DNA of 64,000 bases from Gordius sp. MW1. Lineage: Eukaryota; Nematomorpha; Gordioida; Gordea; Gordiidae. A model generated the notes under the pieces. It was given only the letters and a program-made list of their open reading frames with translations, searched no databases and was not told the DNA's origin. Shown piece after piece: positions 11,072-23,400 of this stretch. The stretch lies in NCBI GenBank assembly GCA_964036665.1, contig OZ038532.1, forward strand, positions 9,806,037 through 9,870,036, read 5' to 3'. Position numbers and translations under genes: made by a program. Numbering within the stretch: the stretch's first letter is position 1; every line of letters starts with the position of its first letter.

Positions 11072-11165
11072 GATTGCCCCCCCCCTAGGCATTCTCGCCC
11101 CTTCCCAAATTGCATAGCAAATATGCTACTTTTATACGGAGTATAAAAGAGTTCCCCCTTCCCCC
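11072..11165 (-). repeat. Short dispersed repeat, also at 23468-23565
   Basis: 'aggcattctcgccccttcc', 'attgcatagcaaatatgct' and 'atacggagtata' occur here and, inverted, at 23480-23560. Part (TTGCTATGCAATTTATGGGC) is the SINE head motif. Confidence 0.6.
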
Positions 11166-13404
11166 CTTCATTGTTTTTTATCTTAATTAAAAATCGATTA
11201 AAATGCGTAATGAACTATTTTTAAAAGACTAATTTTAATATTTAATGAAAAATTATCTGGACTTTTAAACTTGTTTTAAACTCTTTTTTCAAATTGTATT
11301 CAAATATTATTAAATTTACGAAAATTCCATTCCTAGATTCAATTTTATTGTCCATACACCATCTCACATCACATGCTTATTGTTTAACATATCCTGCATG
11401 TTTTTACTGCACATATGAAGTCAATGATTTTCCAAAACATAGTGTGTACACCATTTTTATCATAAGTTTATAAAAAAATTCCTGAATAATATAGACAATT
11501 GTTAATGCATCAAAACTCAAGGGATAAAAATCCCAAAAAATTCTTTTGGTGTGTCATTGGATTCAACAAAATGTACAAAACGCTAAGTTGTTCTTTGCAT
11601 CTCACATCTCTAATTTCTGAAATTAAACTAGTCAACAAATAATGGTCTTGTGTAAATAACCGGGAAACGGTCAACATATTCCGATAGAGTTTTTTGTGGT
11701 GAACACAAATATGTTTTTCGTTGTTTTCCTATACGTCAAGTTTTTTAGATATTTTGATTCAAAGTTGCGAAAATGACCGTTTTTGACCCTTTTCGATGCT
11801 CAATAGAGCGATATTGAATGGCTAAAAAAAATTTTAACCGTGGTAGAATTAACTTAGGGTAAAACATTGAAAAATGATTTTTTCCCCTATTGTTTTTACT
11901 TTTTAATATATATCAAAAATGCAATTAGTCCCTATGCAAAATCGCGGCTTCCTTTGAGCCTCCCTCTTTATCTAATTATCTTATATGCTTATGATGCTTA
12001 TATAACACTAAACCCTTGGTGCATGTAAGTGATTGATGAGTGTGGTGGGTGCAAGAGTAGTGGGTTAATACGAACTATTCCTACTACTACGCCTTTCATC
12101 CTCCCTCTCTACTAGAGGAATAGCTCGTATTACGCCACTACTCTTACACACCCACACCCCCACATCATCCATCAATCACTCACATGCACCAAGAGTATAG
12201 TGTTATAAACCCAATTAGATAGAGAGAGAGGGAGGCTCAAAGGATGCCGCTCGCATAGGGACTAATTGAAATTCGATATATTGGAAAAAGTAAAAACAAT
12301 AGGGAAAAAAATCCTTTTTCAATGTTTTACCTTAAGTTGGTTCTACCACTTAGAGGTTTAAAAAAAATTTAGCCATTCAATATCGCTCTATTGAGCATCG
12401 AAAAGGGTCAAAAACGGTCATTTTTGCAACTTTGAATCGAAATATCTAAAAAACCTGACGTATAGGGAAAAAACGAAAACATATTTGTGTTCACCACAAA
12501 AAACTCTATCGGAATATGTTGACCGTTTCCCGGTTTTTTTGTTGGCCAGTGTTATTAAATAAAATTTTGATTCTTTTAATTTTGACAGAATATTTTTAAG
12601 GTTCATTTAGCAGTTAAATTTATAATTTTATTTTTAAGTGGTGTAAGGGGGGGGGGGGGGTGGTTGTCCAAATATAATCTATAATATCATCAGGGGCAAT
12701 AACTTCTAAATACTCACTCTCGAACAAATTTTAATTTCCTAATTAGTTTTTTTTCATTATATGTTATAATTAGGATCTAATCATTATGTTCCTGAAGCAG
12801 CCTGAAAATGCCGCCAGTTTTGTATATGTAAAATTAAAATTTGTTATATATATGGCCAAGATTTTTTGGGGTTGTGGCAATAAAATATTTTTATAAAATT
12901 TTGTTGTATAGTTTTTATACTATTTGTATTATTTTTTAAAATGTCAAAGATTTCTTGTCAATATCCCCGTTTCACTTTGTGCTCTTACAATTCATATATA
13001 CAAAATGTTAAAATACCATTTGAATTTTTTACATTATTTCAACTACATTACTTTGTTTTATTTTTGAAAATTTTCATTTATTTTATGCCCTATAAACATG
13101 AGGGTCTAAGACATATGAGCGGGATGTTATTAGAAAATATACACAAAGTAGTAGCGGAATTTTAAGTTTTTCCAACGTTCATGAGGGAAAAAAATTGCGT
13201 TTGACCCATGTGTATATCCAGGTTTTGGATTGGGGAGTGTCGAAAATGTTTTACGCTCAATTATGGGGGGGGGGGGACATAATTTTTTAAGTTTTAAGGG
13301 TTTTGTACTGAAAATTTTTTTTGCCCCCCCCCCTACATACGCCTAAGGTTTGACCCCTTATCAAAACTCGGCCCCTCAGGGCAAGAAGGCTAGCTACGCC
13401 ACTC
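11166..13404 (+). mobile_element. Long hAT-like non-autonomous element, copy B
   Basis: From about 11205 ('gcgtaatgaac') to the end CTAGCTACGCCACTC it follows copies A and C. The left part is shortened relative to copy C and its precise left end is unclear; a stretch 'ttttttatcttaattaaaaa' at 11175 resembles 14215-14235. It contains the second foldback hairpin at exactly the site used in copy A, and a G-run MITE-like segment near the right end. Weak ORFs inside are not shared between copies. Confidence 0.7.
11626..12551. mobile_element. Foldback hairpin element with TTA target duplication, copy 2
   Basis: Same sequence and architecture as 712-1623: over 400-bp inverted arms, centre near 12080-12110, ends AACTAGTCAACAAA and TTTGTTGGCCAGTG, TTA on both sides (11623-11625, 12552-12554). 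It occupies the identical position in its host repeat, so copies 1 and 2 descend from one insertion event followed by amplification of the host element. Confidence 0.87.
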
Positions 13405-13931
13405 GTATCATTATTAAAATCTTTATGGAAATTGTAAACAAATGTTTAAAATCAAACTCCTCAATAAATATGGTAGAAATAATTAAAATAAATGTAAATT
13501 ATACCATTTGCCATCTTTATCAATGGCGTGGGGGTCGGGACAGGGTAAGGGTAAATCCAGGGTTAAAGTCTCCCGACTTATGACTAAATCTGCGTAGGTA
13601 TCATTTGAGAGTGGTCGCGTTATATTAACCTCCAACCAACTCGACAGTATTCCCGGGATGATAATTGGGTCTGGTGTTATGTCAAATTTGGCTATTGTTA
13701 TAATCCCTTTCTCTGAACCTTGGTTTATATTATTAAATATAAAAAATAATTTTAGTAAGGTAAATGATAAAAAAATTTTGTTGAAAGAAATCTTTAGATT
13801 AGAAATAATATAATTTGGTTTGGGAACGTCCTTTAATGGGGCATCAAAAATGTAAAATTAACAATATACTTTTAAAAGTGTTCTTGATTTTTAGTTTATA
13901 TTATTTAAGCCTAATTCTAATCGGTGCTTTA
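13405..13931. other. Intergenic, no gene recognised
   Basis: AT-rich, no repeat family or exon recognised; a 77-codon + frame at 13350-13583 starts inside the copy B terminus and is not protein-like. Confidence 0.35.
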
Positions 13932-14097
13932 CATGGGCCTAGCCACCTTTTGGGTTCCGGGGGGCGGAGAAAATTTTTAAAGTTCACTTAAGGGGGGGGG
14001 GGGGGGGGAAGGGCAAAACATCAAATTTTTTAATTTTTAAGGGTTTTTTTTGGAATTTTTTTTGTCATTTAGGGGGGGGGGGAGGCCGCCCCCTGCC

Positions 14098-16384
14098 CAG
14101 TGGCGTAGCTAGGGGGGGGCCCAGGGGGCCCGGGCCCACCCAAGAGCAAAAACCGGGCCCCATGAGCCCCCCCAAGGGAAAAATTTTGGGCCCCTGGGCC
14201 CCGTAAGCCATTTTTTTTTATTTTATCTCAATTAAGAAAAAATATGAAGATTATAATTATCTTTGAATATAGCTTTTAATTATAAAATAAAGCCTAAATA
14301 TTTGTTTAATAAATGCAATTTCAACGGTTAATAGCCTTATATTAACTTTAAATGATATTAGAAATGAGGATCACTATCAAATTCTTTATAAAGGCGAAAG
14401 ATTTCGCTTCAATTTTTGATTTAGTACCTTATAAACGTTTTAAAAAATCAAAAAATTATGACACTTTTTACTTTTTTTAATCTACCAATTCATTAATGGA
14501 TTTCGAAATTGATATATATTATCCTATCATCTAGAATAATAGCAGAATTAAACCTAAGATTTTCGAAAATAATTTGTAATCTATATAGGTCCTTAGAAGG
14601 TTTCATGGGCATAGCCAGAATTTGAATTAGAGGGGGGCAATAATGATTTAGGAGGGGGCAAAATGATTATTTTTTCAAATTTCAGCCTTCAACAAAATTT
14701 TAAATTTAGAGGGGGGCGGCCGCCCCTCTGCCCTCCCCCTCCTTGGCTAAGCCCATGGAAGGTTTAAAGAAACCCTTCATCCCCTTTTTTGAGATAAGTC
14801 TTTTTATCAGAGTAATTAACCATTATGAATTAAAACTGCAAGATGCCGAAATAATAATGACAAAAAATATGTAAATTAAATGCAATGATTTTTTTTCACT
14901 TATTAAAATTTTGCCCTCAATAGAATATTTTTAACTATCCCAATAACTTCATGCTCATGCGAAGGATCGTCTCATTGTTAAAATGGATTAAAAATATCTT
15001 CATCACATTTGGACAATATAGGTTATTTTCCTTAGCTCTATTGAGCTTAGAACATGACTTTAAAAATGTTATTCCCCGGATGATATTATAAATTCGTTTG
15101 CAACATCGAGTAAAAGGCGTAATGAACTACTATTAAAAGTCTAATTTTAATATTTAATGAAAAATTATCTGGGCTTTTAAACTTGCTTTAAACTTTTTAA
15201 CAATTTCAAAATATATTAAAAAGTATTAAATTTACGAAAATTCCATCCTGGTTTCAATTTAATTGTCCATCTCACATGCTATTTGTTTAACTTGCGTATT
15301 TTTATGTACCACATGCACATAATAAAGCCAGTGATTTTCCAAAAAATAGTTTGGACACCATTTTTCCCCCTTTATTAGTGATATCCCATCAAAAGTTTGA
15401 TAAATTAATATTAATAACAAATTCCTGAATTTTGTAGACAATAACGCATCAAAACTTTCAAAGGATAAAATCCCAAAAAAATCCTTTTGGTGTGCCATTG
15501 GATTCAACAAAATGCACACAAACGCTAAGTTGTTCTGTGCATCTCCCATCTCTAATTTCATCTAAAATTATTAAGTAAACTTTTGATTCATTTAATTTTG
15601 ACAGAAGGTTCATTTAGCCGTTAAATTTATTAGTTCATTTTAATTTTTATACGGTGTAAAGGGGGGGGGGGTGCAAATATATCTATAATATCATCATTCA
15701 CAAACGAATTTTATTTCATAATTAATTTTTTTTATATTTTATGTTATAATTACGCTTTTTGAGGATCTAGCCTTAAAAAAGGCTTTTAATGTTCTCATTG
15801 TTTTCCTGATATAAATGCTGCTTGAAAATGCTGCCAATATTGCATATGTAAAATTAAATTTGTTATAATATGGCCAAGTCTTTTTGGGGTTGTGGCAATA
15901 AAATGTTTTTATAAAAACTTTGTTGTATATTTTTTTCACTATTTGTATTATTTTTTAAAATGTCAAAGATTTCTTGTCAATATCCCAGTTCCACTTTGTG
16001 CCCTTACAATTCATTTATACAAAACTTATAATACCAAGTGAAATTTTCTATATTGTTTCAACTACATTACTTTGCTTTATTAATGAATAAATTTTATTTA
16101 TTTTATGCCTATAAACATGAGGTCTAAGACATACCAGTGTGATGTTATTAGAAAAAATACACAAAGTAGTAGCGGAATTTTAAGTTTGTCCAACGTTTAT
16201 GAGGGAAAAATTTTTCATTTGCGTTTGACCCATGGTTGTATCCAGGTTTTGGATTAGGGGGGGGGGGGGGGCAAAACATAATTTTGTTAATTTTTAAAGG
16301 TTTTAGTAGTTAAAATTTTTTTGTCTCCCTCCATGGCTTGACTAGCTCAGCCCCCCCAAGGCAAAAAGGCTAGCTACGCCACTG
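14098..16384 (+). mobile_element. Long hAT-like non-autonomous element, complete copy C (2287 bp)
   Basis: Perfect 15-bp terminal repeats CAGTGGCGTAGCTAG / CTAGCTACGCCACTG and a perfect 8-bp target duplication CCCCTGCC (14090-14097, 16385-16392) define it. The CAGTGGCGTAGC terminus with 8-bp TSD is characteristic of hAT elements in many animals. No transposase remnant is recognisable; frames at 15259-15561 and 15739-15939 are short and not conserved. It carries a MITE at 14604-14757 and lacks the hairpin present in copies A and B; the unfilled site is at 15568-15570. Confidence 0.92.
14604..14757 (-). mobile_element. G-run MITE, 154 bp, perfect TSD
   Basis: CATGGGCATAGCC ... GGCTAAGCCCATG flanked by GAAGGTTT at 14596-14603 and 14758-14765. 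Interior has the reverse form of the subfamily core including 'gaggggggcggccgcccctct'. Youngest layer of a three-deep nest. Confidence 0.93.
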
Positions 16385-17039
16385 CCCCTGCCCTCCCTGG
16401 CTACGCCCATGATGCTTGACAGAAAATCTTTAATCAAAATAATTTTAAACTTAAAATTTTGTTATCATTTTTTTTACTCGAAAACACACAATTTAATCTT
16501 AGGTATAACTTGTGTTTTTGGGAATCACAATATAATTATCTATATAAAATGTAACTCCGTTTTCTTTATTCTCTAATAACTTCTAAAGTTCTTGACCGAT
16601 TGCCACCAAATTTGGCTTGCCTTAGCATCCTAGAGGTTTATATGTACTTTATATCGACCTGCGACAGCTGTAACCCTGTTTTTTAGTAGTGCTTACCGTC
16701 CGGACGTAAGATACTTCGATTTTATACTTATTTAGCGTTATGGTGCTACTTATTGCCTTAAAAAGCTTTCCCACGATTGTTTGTCGTTTGTGTCTCAATT
16801 TTTTACTCAACTATGCCCGTTTTTTTACAATATATAAGCCTGCGACAAATAAATAATCTCGATGCCCTTAAACATCACCATTTTCTTAAATAAAAATAAC
16901 GCGCGCTAAACATTCTCACGTTTCGTTCTTTTCGTATTTTTACGAAGTTTGGTTATTAATATTACAAGTATAAAAACATTATTTTAACGTTAAGATGATA
17001 AATGCAGACAATGGTTAACCGACAAACTTAAAATGAGTG

Positions 17040-18425
17040 CCATGAACTATTATTCCTAAAGAATAATGCTGAAACTTTCCTAGTGACATTGTTCCTGCTA
17101 CTATTCATTCCCAAATGAATTAGCCGTGGCTCTAGCGTCTTCCGAAATGGCTGCCACGGGGTTACCCGGAAACTGCTTATTCAGCATTAACCTTGCCTTT
17201 AAACGCTCATTGTGAAACTTGAATATGCAACATTTCTAGAACATATGGAATGGGTAAAGTATTACAGAAGTGCAAACTTATCGTTTGGGATGAATGTACA
17301 ATGGCCCATGATAAATCGCTCGAAGCACTAATCGGTCATCGCAAGATTTACGAAGAACTCTCAAACCTTTTGGTAATATTATTGCTTGCAGGATCTCTTA
17401 GGATCCACCCCAGCGGACTTAATTAATGCCTGCCTAAAATATCTATTTTATAGCCTTATGTCAAAACGTTACGTCTAGGCGTTCGTGATGACGCGCGAAG
17501 CGAAAAAAAGCGAAGTTAATTTTTGGGCTAATTTATCAAACTCTTCATTTTTTTATTAATATCTTTATATTCATCGTGAAATTTATAATATATATCACGA
17601 AAATAACAATTGTAGATAGGAGGTGTTCATAGTGAAACCGCAGATGATTATTTTCGCCTGCGGCAAAAAGCGAACGAAAATAAGATACAAATTATTTTGT
17701 ACTTTTCGCGCAATGGTTAAAAAATTGAATTTGGTATGTATGCATTTTTTATATGTTTATAGAATAATTATGATCTTATCAATGAATACCATTAATATAT
17801 GATAAATTTCACGAGATATTAATAAAAAAGAGAAGAGTTTAATAAATTAGCCCAAAAATTAACTTCACTTTTTTTCGCTTCGCACGTCATCACGAACGCC
17901 CCCTAACTACTAAAATGCGTGTCTATTACAAAATCATCCTGCAAGTGAAATATTCTCCCATCAATTGCTAGAAATTGGGAAGGGAAAGGTGCTTGATATA
18001 TGCTTAGGACGGATTTCTTTTCTACCAACATCTGCAATTTTATCTCGTCTAAAACAGCTTTGGCTGAAAAATGTTTTTAAATATTAACGCCCATTATTAT
18101 AATCGAATTTGGCTCCGCCAACGGGCCCCCAAGAATGAAGACGTCCATGAGCTTAACAATCTCATTCTGTCTAACATTCAAGGCAATCCAATTACTTTCC
18201 AATCGGTTGACACTGTTGTTGTTAAGCTATTAACTATCCAATCGAGTTTTTAGATTCAAATGATCTGGCAGGGATACCACCTCACATTCTGCATTTGAAA
18301 ATTGGCTTACCGATTTTCTTGATACGCAAAATCAGTAAGTCAAAACTTTGAAATGGTTTACGTCTCGCTGTTGAGCGCTTGATGTGCAACGTTGTTAAAG
18401 CCACGATTCTGACTGGACCTATGCA
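17040..18425 (+). pseudogene. Helitron Pif1-type helicase domain, frameshifted and interrupted
   Basis: In shifting + frames the conserved blocks of Helitron helicases can be read in order: ELAVALASSEMAATG (near 17115-17160), GMGKVLQKCKLIVWDECTMA (about 17250-17315; helicase motif II, DEC), a TPADLINACLK block near 17410, and after the MITE insertion LAPKNEDVHELNNLILSNI with the preceding A.R.R (ORF 18071-18253), then AGIPPHILHLKIGLP and the downstream AVERLMCNVVKATILTG block near 18365-18415. Several frameshifts, a stop-containing link and a 426-bp insertion make it inactive. The Rep/nickase HUH part and the N terminus of the protein are not recognisable upstream. Confidence 0.88.
17478..17903. 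mobile_element. TA-target MITE (Tc1/mariner-like), 426 bp
   Basis: Inverted repeats of about 75 bp: GGCGTTCGTGATGACG..GCGAAGCGAAAAAAAGCG at the left and CGCTTCGCACGTCATCACGAACGC..CC in pieces at the right, bounded by TA (17476-17477, 17904-17905). Non-coding centre. It splits the Helitron helicase reading region, so it is younger than the Helitron. Confidence 0.85.
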
Positions 18426-18782
18426 TTTTTAAATTTTATACCTCCATAACAGGTTTAGCTATATATATCTTCATCTTAACCCATATACTAATACCAATAT
18501 GTTCATCGCAAAATCTTCCCCACCAACCATATCAATCTTTCAGCTTTATTCTTATCCCAACTTAATTTCAGGTAAAAAGCATAGTTTTCTTTTTTTATCA
18601 CCTTTAATTAGAGCCATGCCCGGTCTGGACCGAGCCCCGCCCAAAAATAAACTATAAATTGTCAGGCTCGGGCCGAAGAAATTCCATTTTACCTTTAATA
18701 TATTTATATATTTAAAAAATAAATTTTAACATCTCTCAGTTACACTGAAACCCGTATGTATACAAACTATTATTATACTTAA

Positions 18783-18932
18783 AGGCGTAGCCAGAGGGAG
18801 GCAGGGGGGCTGCTCCCCCCCCCTCTAAATCAATTTTTTTTAACTTATTAAAATTATTGTTAACATTCAAAAAATTTACATTAACCCTCCCTAAATCACT
18901 ATTTCCCCCTTCTAATTCCAATGTTGGCTATG
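18783..18932 (+). mobile_element. G-run MITE inside Helitron
   Basis: Starts GGCGTAGCCAGAGGGAGGCAGG, core 'ttacattaaccctccctaaatca' in part, ends 'ccaatgttggctatggg'. The CAT at both termini is lost. Confidence 0.7.
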
Positions 18933-19201
18933 GGTATAAATATACCGTAAGTCCCTCCTTCTTTAACTAAACTTGCAGGTATAAACTTATTATATATATA
19001 TTAATTTTTTTTATTTAAAATTTTTAAGCCATTTTTTATACTGATTTTTATTATAACCAAGCCTCACCTAAGACACCATTACCTGATCAAAATTTTACTA
19101 GGTATAACGATACACACCTATATTTCTATTTTTTTCTCATACATAATATTTCGCATTACTTATACTCGTGGAAATTATTATTATTTCTAATTAATTCTGA
19201 C

Positions 19202-20296
19202 TAGAGATCTGCACGGGCAGGCCCGGCCCGCGGGCGAGTACGGACAGGCTTTGTATCATAAAAAATTTACCGGGCCGGGCCCGGACGAGCTTAACATTTA
19301 ATGGAACGGGCTTGGGCGGGCCTGAGATTTTTTCGAACGGGCTTGAACGGGCCTGACATTTTATAAACGGGCTTTAACGGGCCAGATACTATATAAACGG
19401 TCATGGAATCACAAAGGTCCTTAAAGTCAGACAATTACGTAAATATATAACTTTTATTAAATATATAGATTATTAAATGCTTAATTTTTTAACCTCTAAT
19501 TTTTGTATATTTTGTACCATTTACAAGCACAAAATTTGACTTTAAACATTTTTATCTATTTGCTATAGATTTTAGTTTACATAATTTAAGATTGTAGCTT
19601 CTTATATTCTTTTATAAGTAAATTCAATTACTTAGTTACAATGCACCAAAATTTTGTGTTTAATTTTATCACAAATAAAACTGGTATAATTATTATTAGG
19701 CTATATAATTTTATAAACATTTTGTATATAAACTAAAACTTAGGTGCATTAACTGATATAAGTTAACCAAATCAATGTAAACTGCTTATTAAAGTTGAAT
19801 ATTCTCATAATTTTATTAAATTAATTTAATTGTGATAGTGAATTTAGGTGTATTAACTTAAATTAATCCAATAAAAGGTAAATTGTTAAAAGTGGAATTT
19901 TCTCATGTAATTTTTATAGTAAGTACTATATAGAAGTTTCTTATGTGTATTAACTGCGGAAATAAATGTAATTTATTATTTTTACATGATAATTATTGAT
20001 GTTTTCTATGAATATGTCATAAAATAAAATTATGCAACATTTTTGATGAATAGGGCCGGGCGCGGAGTTCTTTTAAGAAGATTTTAACGGGCTTAAGCGG
20101 GCCTGATGATTTTCTACACGGAGACAAACGGGCCTGAAAAATTTAGGGACGGGCTCGGACGGGCCTAAAAAATTTACGTACGGGCTCGGGCGGGCCTGAA
20201 GTGTTGGAAAAAATTTACGGGCTGGCTCGGACGGGCCTTGAAGTTTTGAAAACGGGTACGGGCGGGCCAACCTTCTAGGCCCATTGCAGATCTCTA
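19202..20296 (+). mobile_element. hAT-like non-autonomous element (TAGAGATCTGCACGGGC family), copy 1
   Basis: Ends TAGAGATCTGCACGGGC and GGGCCCATTGCAGATCTCTA. Both termini hold clusters of 'aacgggc..gggcctga' subterminal units. Flanks ATTCTGAC and TTTCTGAT share six of eight bases, a worn 8-bp TSD. The AT-rich middle (TTGTATATTTTGTACC.., CATGTAATTTTT..) is the inverted match of 62359-63513. No transposase is recognisable. A minus frame at 20073-20312 is only translated terminal repeat. Confidence 0.85.
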
Positions 20297-20751
20297 TTTC
20301 TGATTCAACCAAATATCGTAAAAGCCTTCATTTAACCAAATTTGAAGGATATTTTCTGATACTATAGATTTTAGGCTATGACATTACACTATTATAAACG
20401 CTATACTAAAATATTTTCTACAGGTCAAACATTATCATTGACATTTATACACCAGTGGTACCTTTTGTGACCCAATTATGCATATTATCGTTAACACTTT
20501 ACATTTTAACCTATAAAATTAACAAATACCTTTTATTAAAACTCTTACAAATCTATATATTTATGAATAAATATGCCTTTTCTGATTATTAAATTAAGTA
20601 TATTTATTTCAATAATATAGCAATATATTTTCTACATCATAAACTCTCCTACCGATGACCCAAAATGTTTCATATACGTTCTATTAATTCATGCTAATAA
20701 TTTAGCTGATTAAGGACTATGCCAAAGCAACGCTCGGCCGGGCACAGCTAG

Positions 20752-22246
20752 TAAATCTATAAAAATGAAGGAAAATTCCTCCCTAGACTATTTAAATGTT
20801 AGGTTTAATTCGAAAGCTTGAGGTGCAAAGTTCTGTATCTACTTCGCCCTTGTTAAATTCAAAAGGAAATACAAATTTTTCATTCGAGCTAGGAATTCAA
20901 CTCAATTGGGGATTTTTAAAGTGTCAATGGGCGCCTTATAAAAGTCAGGCATTATTTTTAATATTGCACTTTAAGCCATTCCAATCCATTTAGACAAAAG
21001 ACTTGACTCCTAACTATGAATAATCTTAAACACTGTATTTAACTTGCTAAAAATTAATTACAATAGAACTACACCCGGAATAAATGTTCACGCGATATGC
21101 CCATCTAAACATTTTAAATAAATATTTTATCATTCTATTTCAACTTAGTTATTGTTACTAGCTAAATTTGAAACGCATGACCTTTTAACATCGTTCAATG
21201 CTGACTTTAAGTTTGAGTAACATTTAAAACAAATCAAATCCTTAAAAAATTATAATTATTAAAACTGTGTAATTGAGAAATGATAGAGGAAACCGAGCAG
21301 CTGCCCTCTCGAATTCAAATATTCTTAACAATTTAATATAATTGTGGCTAAAGTTAGTAAAAATCATCATTTTGCCCCTCTCAAAATCTTTATTGTCCCC
21401 CTCTATAATCCAATCCTGGATATGCTCATGTTAAGGAGTCATATAAATTTATAACGTGTTTAAAGAGAAACATATAAGTTTTAATAAAAAATTGTGTAGG
21501 ATTATATTCTACAGGTCTTTTTCAATTAAAGGAAGTGACAACTATTTACCCATTTCACAACATGTTTAAGCCAATCTTCATAAAACGACATATTAATTTA
21601 TAACTCATTTTATATAGCAATTATCATTACTTTTGTTATTTTCATCATTGATTTTTACAATTGGAAACATTTAAAGCGACCAATAATATAAAAAAGTTTT
21701 TAAACTATAGCAAATGCTTGCTTACTACAATCGTTCCATTTGAAGGCAGCTATATTGCAACTGGCTATTAGGATGAAAATATGTATTTTAAAAATCATTT
21801 GGTAAGCAAAATTTAATATAATTGCTAAAAATATTTATAGTAATATGGAGGGAACAATGTCAATAGATAAATAGGTCATTAGTCTGAGCTTTTTGCAATT
21901 TATCTTATTTAACACTTAATTAGCCTGTTTAATAATTCAGTTTATGTTTGATAGAGTTTGTGGCTAAACTCAAAATGGAACCTACATTTGAGGGGACACT
22001 GTCATTTTTTCCCTTGACCTAATTTAGATATACAATTATTATAAATTAAAAAGTAACCTGATAAAACCTTCAAAATTATTCTCTACTGACATATATAATG
22101 ATGATAATGGCTATTTCAGTAAAAAGACTGATATTTTTAAAAATACTGATATACCAGTTGTCTCCAAATATGTTTATCTTACCAATTGTTAAAGACAATG
22201 TAAATTAGCACCTATCTTTTCCAACCCATTGAATTGATTTAGATAA
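20752..22246. other. Intergenic, with one decayed MITE
   Basis: No gene. A frame of 65 codons at 20796-20993 is unrecognised. 21293-21432 is a decayed G-run MITE ('cagctgccctctcgaattc', 'catcattttgcccctctcaaa', end TCCTGGATATGCTCATG). Confidence 0.5.
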
Positions 22247-22635
22247 CAGAGAGCAGAAAAGCCCTGGCGGGGTAACTATCAATTTTGATTTTCGGGCGTG
22301 CACCATAACAATATTCTGCTTAATGACATTTTTTATTTAGTGTATTATTTTGTTTTCGTTTATTATTTTGTTTCTTTTTGATTTGATTGTATAATATGAA
22401 CTAATCATAGTTCTATCCCAAAATAATGGAGAATTAAGGTTACAATTTTTCGAAAATAACGAAATTGATGCAATAAAATTAAAATATCATTTTGGATCGG
22501 GCAGGTTGGGCAGCTCTAATGATTCGGGTATGGCCGGGCAAATACCTATAAGGGTTCCGGCTGGCCTGGACGCTCAATTTAATAATAAAATCGGACCGCG
22601 GGTCAAGGCAAAGAATTTGAACAATCCGACCTCTG
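22247..22635 (+). mobile_element. hAT-like element (CAGAG...CTCTG family), short copy 389 bp
   Basis: Begins CAGAGAGCAG and ends CCGACCTCTG, flanked by TTAGATAA and ATAGATAA (7 of 8). Termini carry 'cgggc'-rich subterminal repeats; interior 'gtattattttgtttcttttt..atttgattgtat' pieces match the longer copy at 33462-34545. Confidence 0.78.
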
Positions 22636-23400
22636 ATAGATAACTTAACGATGACTTTATAGCTTTAGCTAGCTAAGAAATAATTTAAAATCTTGATCCC
22701 TGGATCTATGTCGGCCATTCATATAATATATTTCATAGTCATTTATATGTAAATATTCTTTAACTCATTATGTTCAAGTAATGAATTTTATTAATGTTAA
22801 TAACATAATTTTATGTAAATAAATTAAAATATGTCGTTAGGTAGAAACTCCTTATAAGGGTTCGTTTAACTTTATTATCTTTATTAAGAAAACGATTAGA
22901 AACCAATTGCTAAACATTAATCTTACAAAAATTTAATTCTTTTTTTCATAAATGAATGAAAATAGGGAACACCTGTAATGTTTATGCTTTTTCTGGAGGT
23001 CATAAATTGGATATTTTAAGATAGATGAATATTATTTGGCGTATATTTTGTTTATAAAAATTATTTTAAAAATACTAAATGAAACTGGTGTGATAAAATA
23101 TGCAATTAATATAACTTATAAAATCGATGAGTCTTTTAACTTGTACGATGTTATCACTTTTTAAGAATACCACCACAACTATGACTAGTCAGCTTTAAAA
23201 ATAAGAATCTTTACACTAATTTATACCTTTTAAGTCAGGTCAAAGATTAATTTTTTATGCAATTATATCAAACGTGGCAATATTTTAAAGCCCCTTTAGA
23301 CCCTGAGACCCTTGAAAAGCGATATTATATATTATAGTTTCAAATTATTATTATCTAAATAAAAATAAAATCAATGTGAAACAAAATAGACGGTAAGTTA
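22636..23400. other. Intergenic, no feature recognised
   Basis: AT-rich; nothing supported. Confidence 0.4.

Larger units (their letters stand above)
13932..16411 (-). mobile_element. G-run MITE split by the long hAT-like element
   Basis: Left half 13932-14097 starts CATGGGCCTAGCC and has the reverse-oriented hallmarks with G runs. The right half 16385-16411 supplies CTCCCTGGCTACGCCCATG. Flanks GTGCTTTA and ATGCTTGA agree at 6 of 8 positions, a mutated 8-bp TSD. The 2287-bp element was inserted between, duplicating CCCCTGCC. Confidence 0.82.
16539..20751 (+). mobile_element. Helitron, 4.2 kb with nested insertions
   Basis: The 5' end TCTATATAAAATG follows an A, and the 3' end ...CGCTCGGCCGGGCACAGCTAG is followed by T: the classical A|TC...CTRR|T insertion without target duplication, with a GC-rich palindrome (CGGCCGGG) about 10 bp before the end. 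The interior encodes a decayed Helitron helicase (17040-18425). Inserted in it are a TA-target MITE (17478-17903), a G-run MITE (18783-18932) and a hAT-like element (19202-20296). Helitrons replicate by a rolling-circle-like mechanism using a Rep/helicase protein; this copy cannot encode one. Confidence 0.9.
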
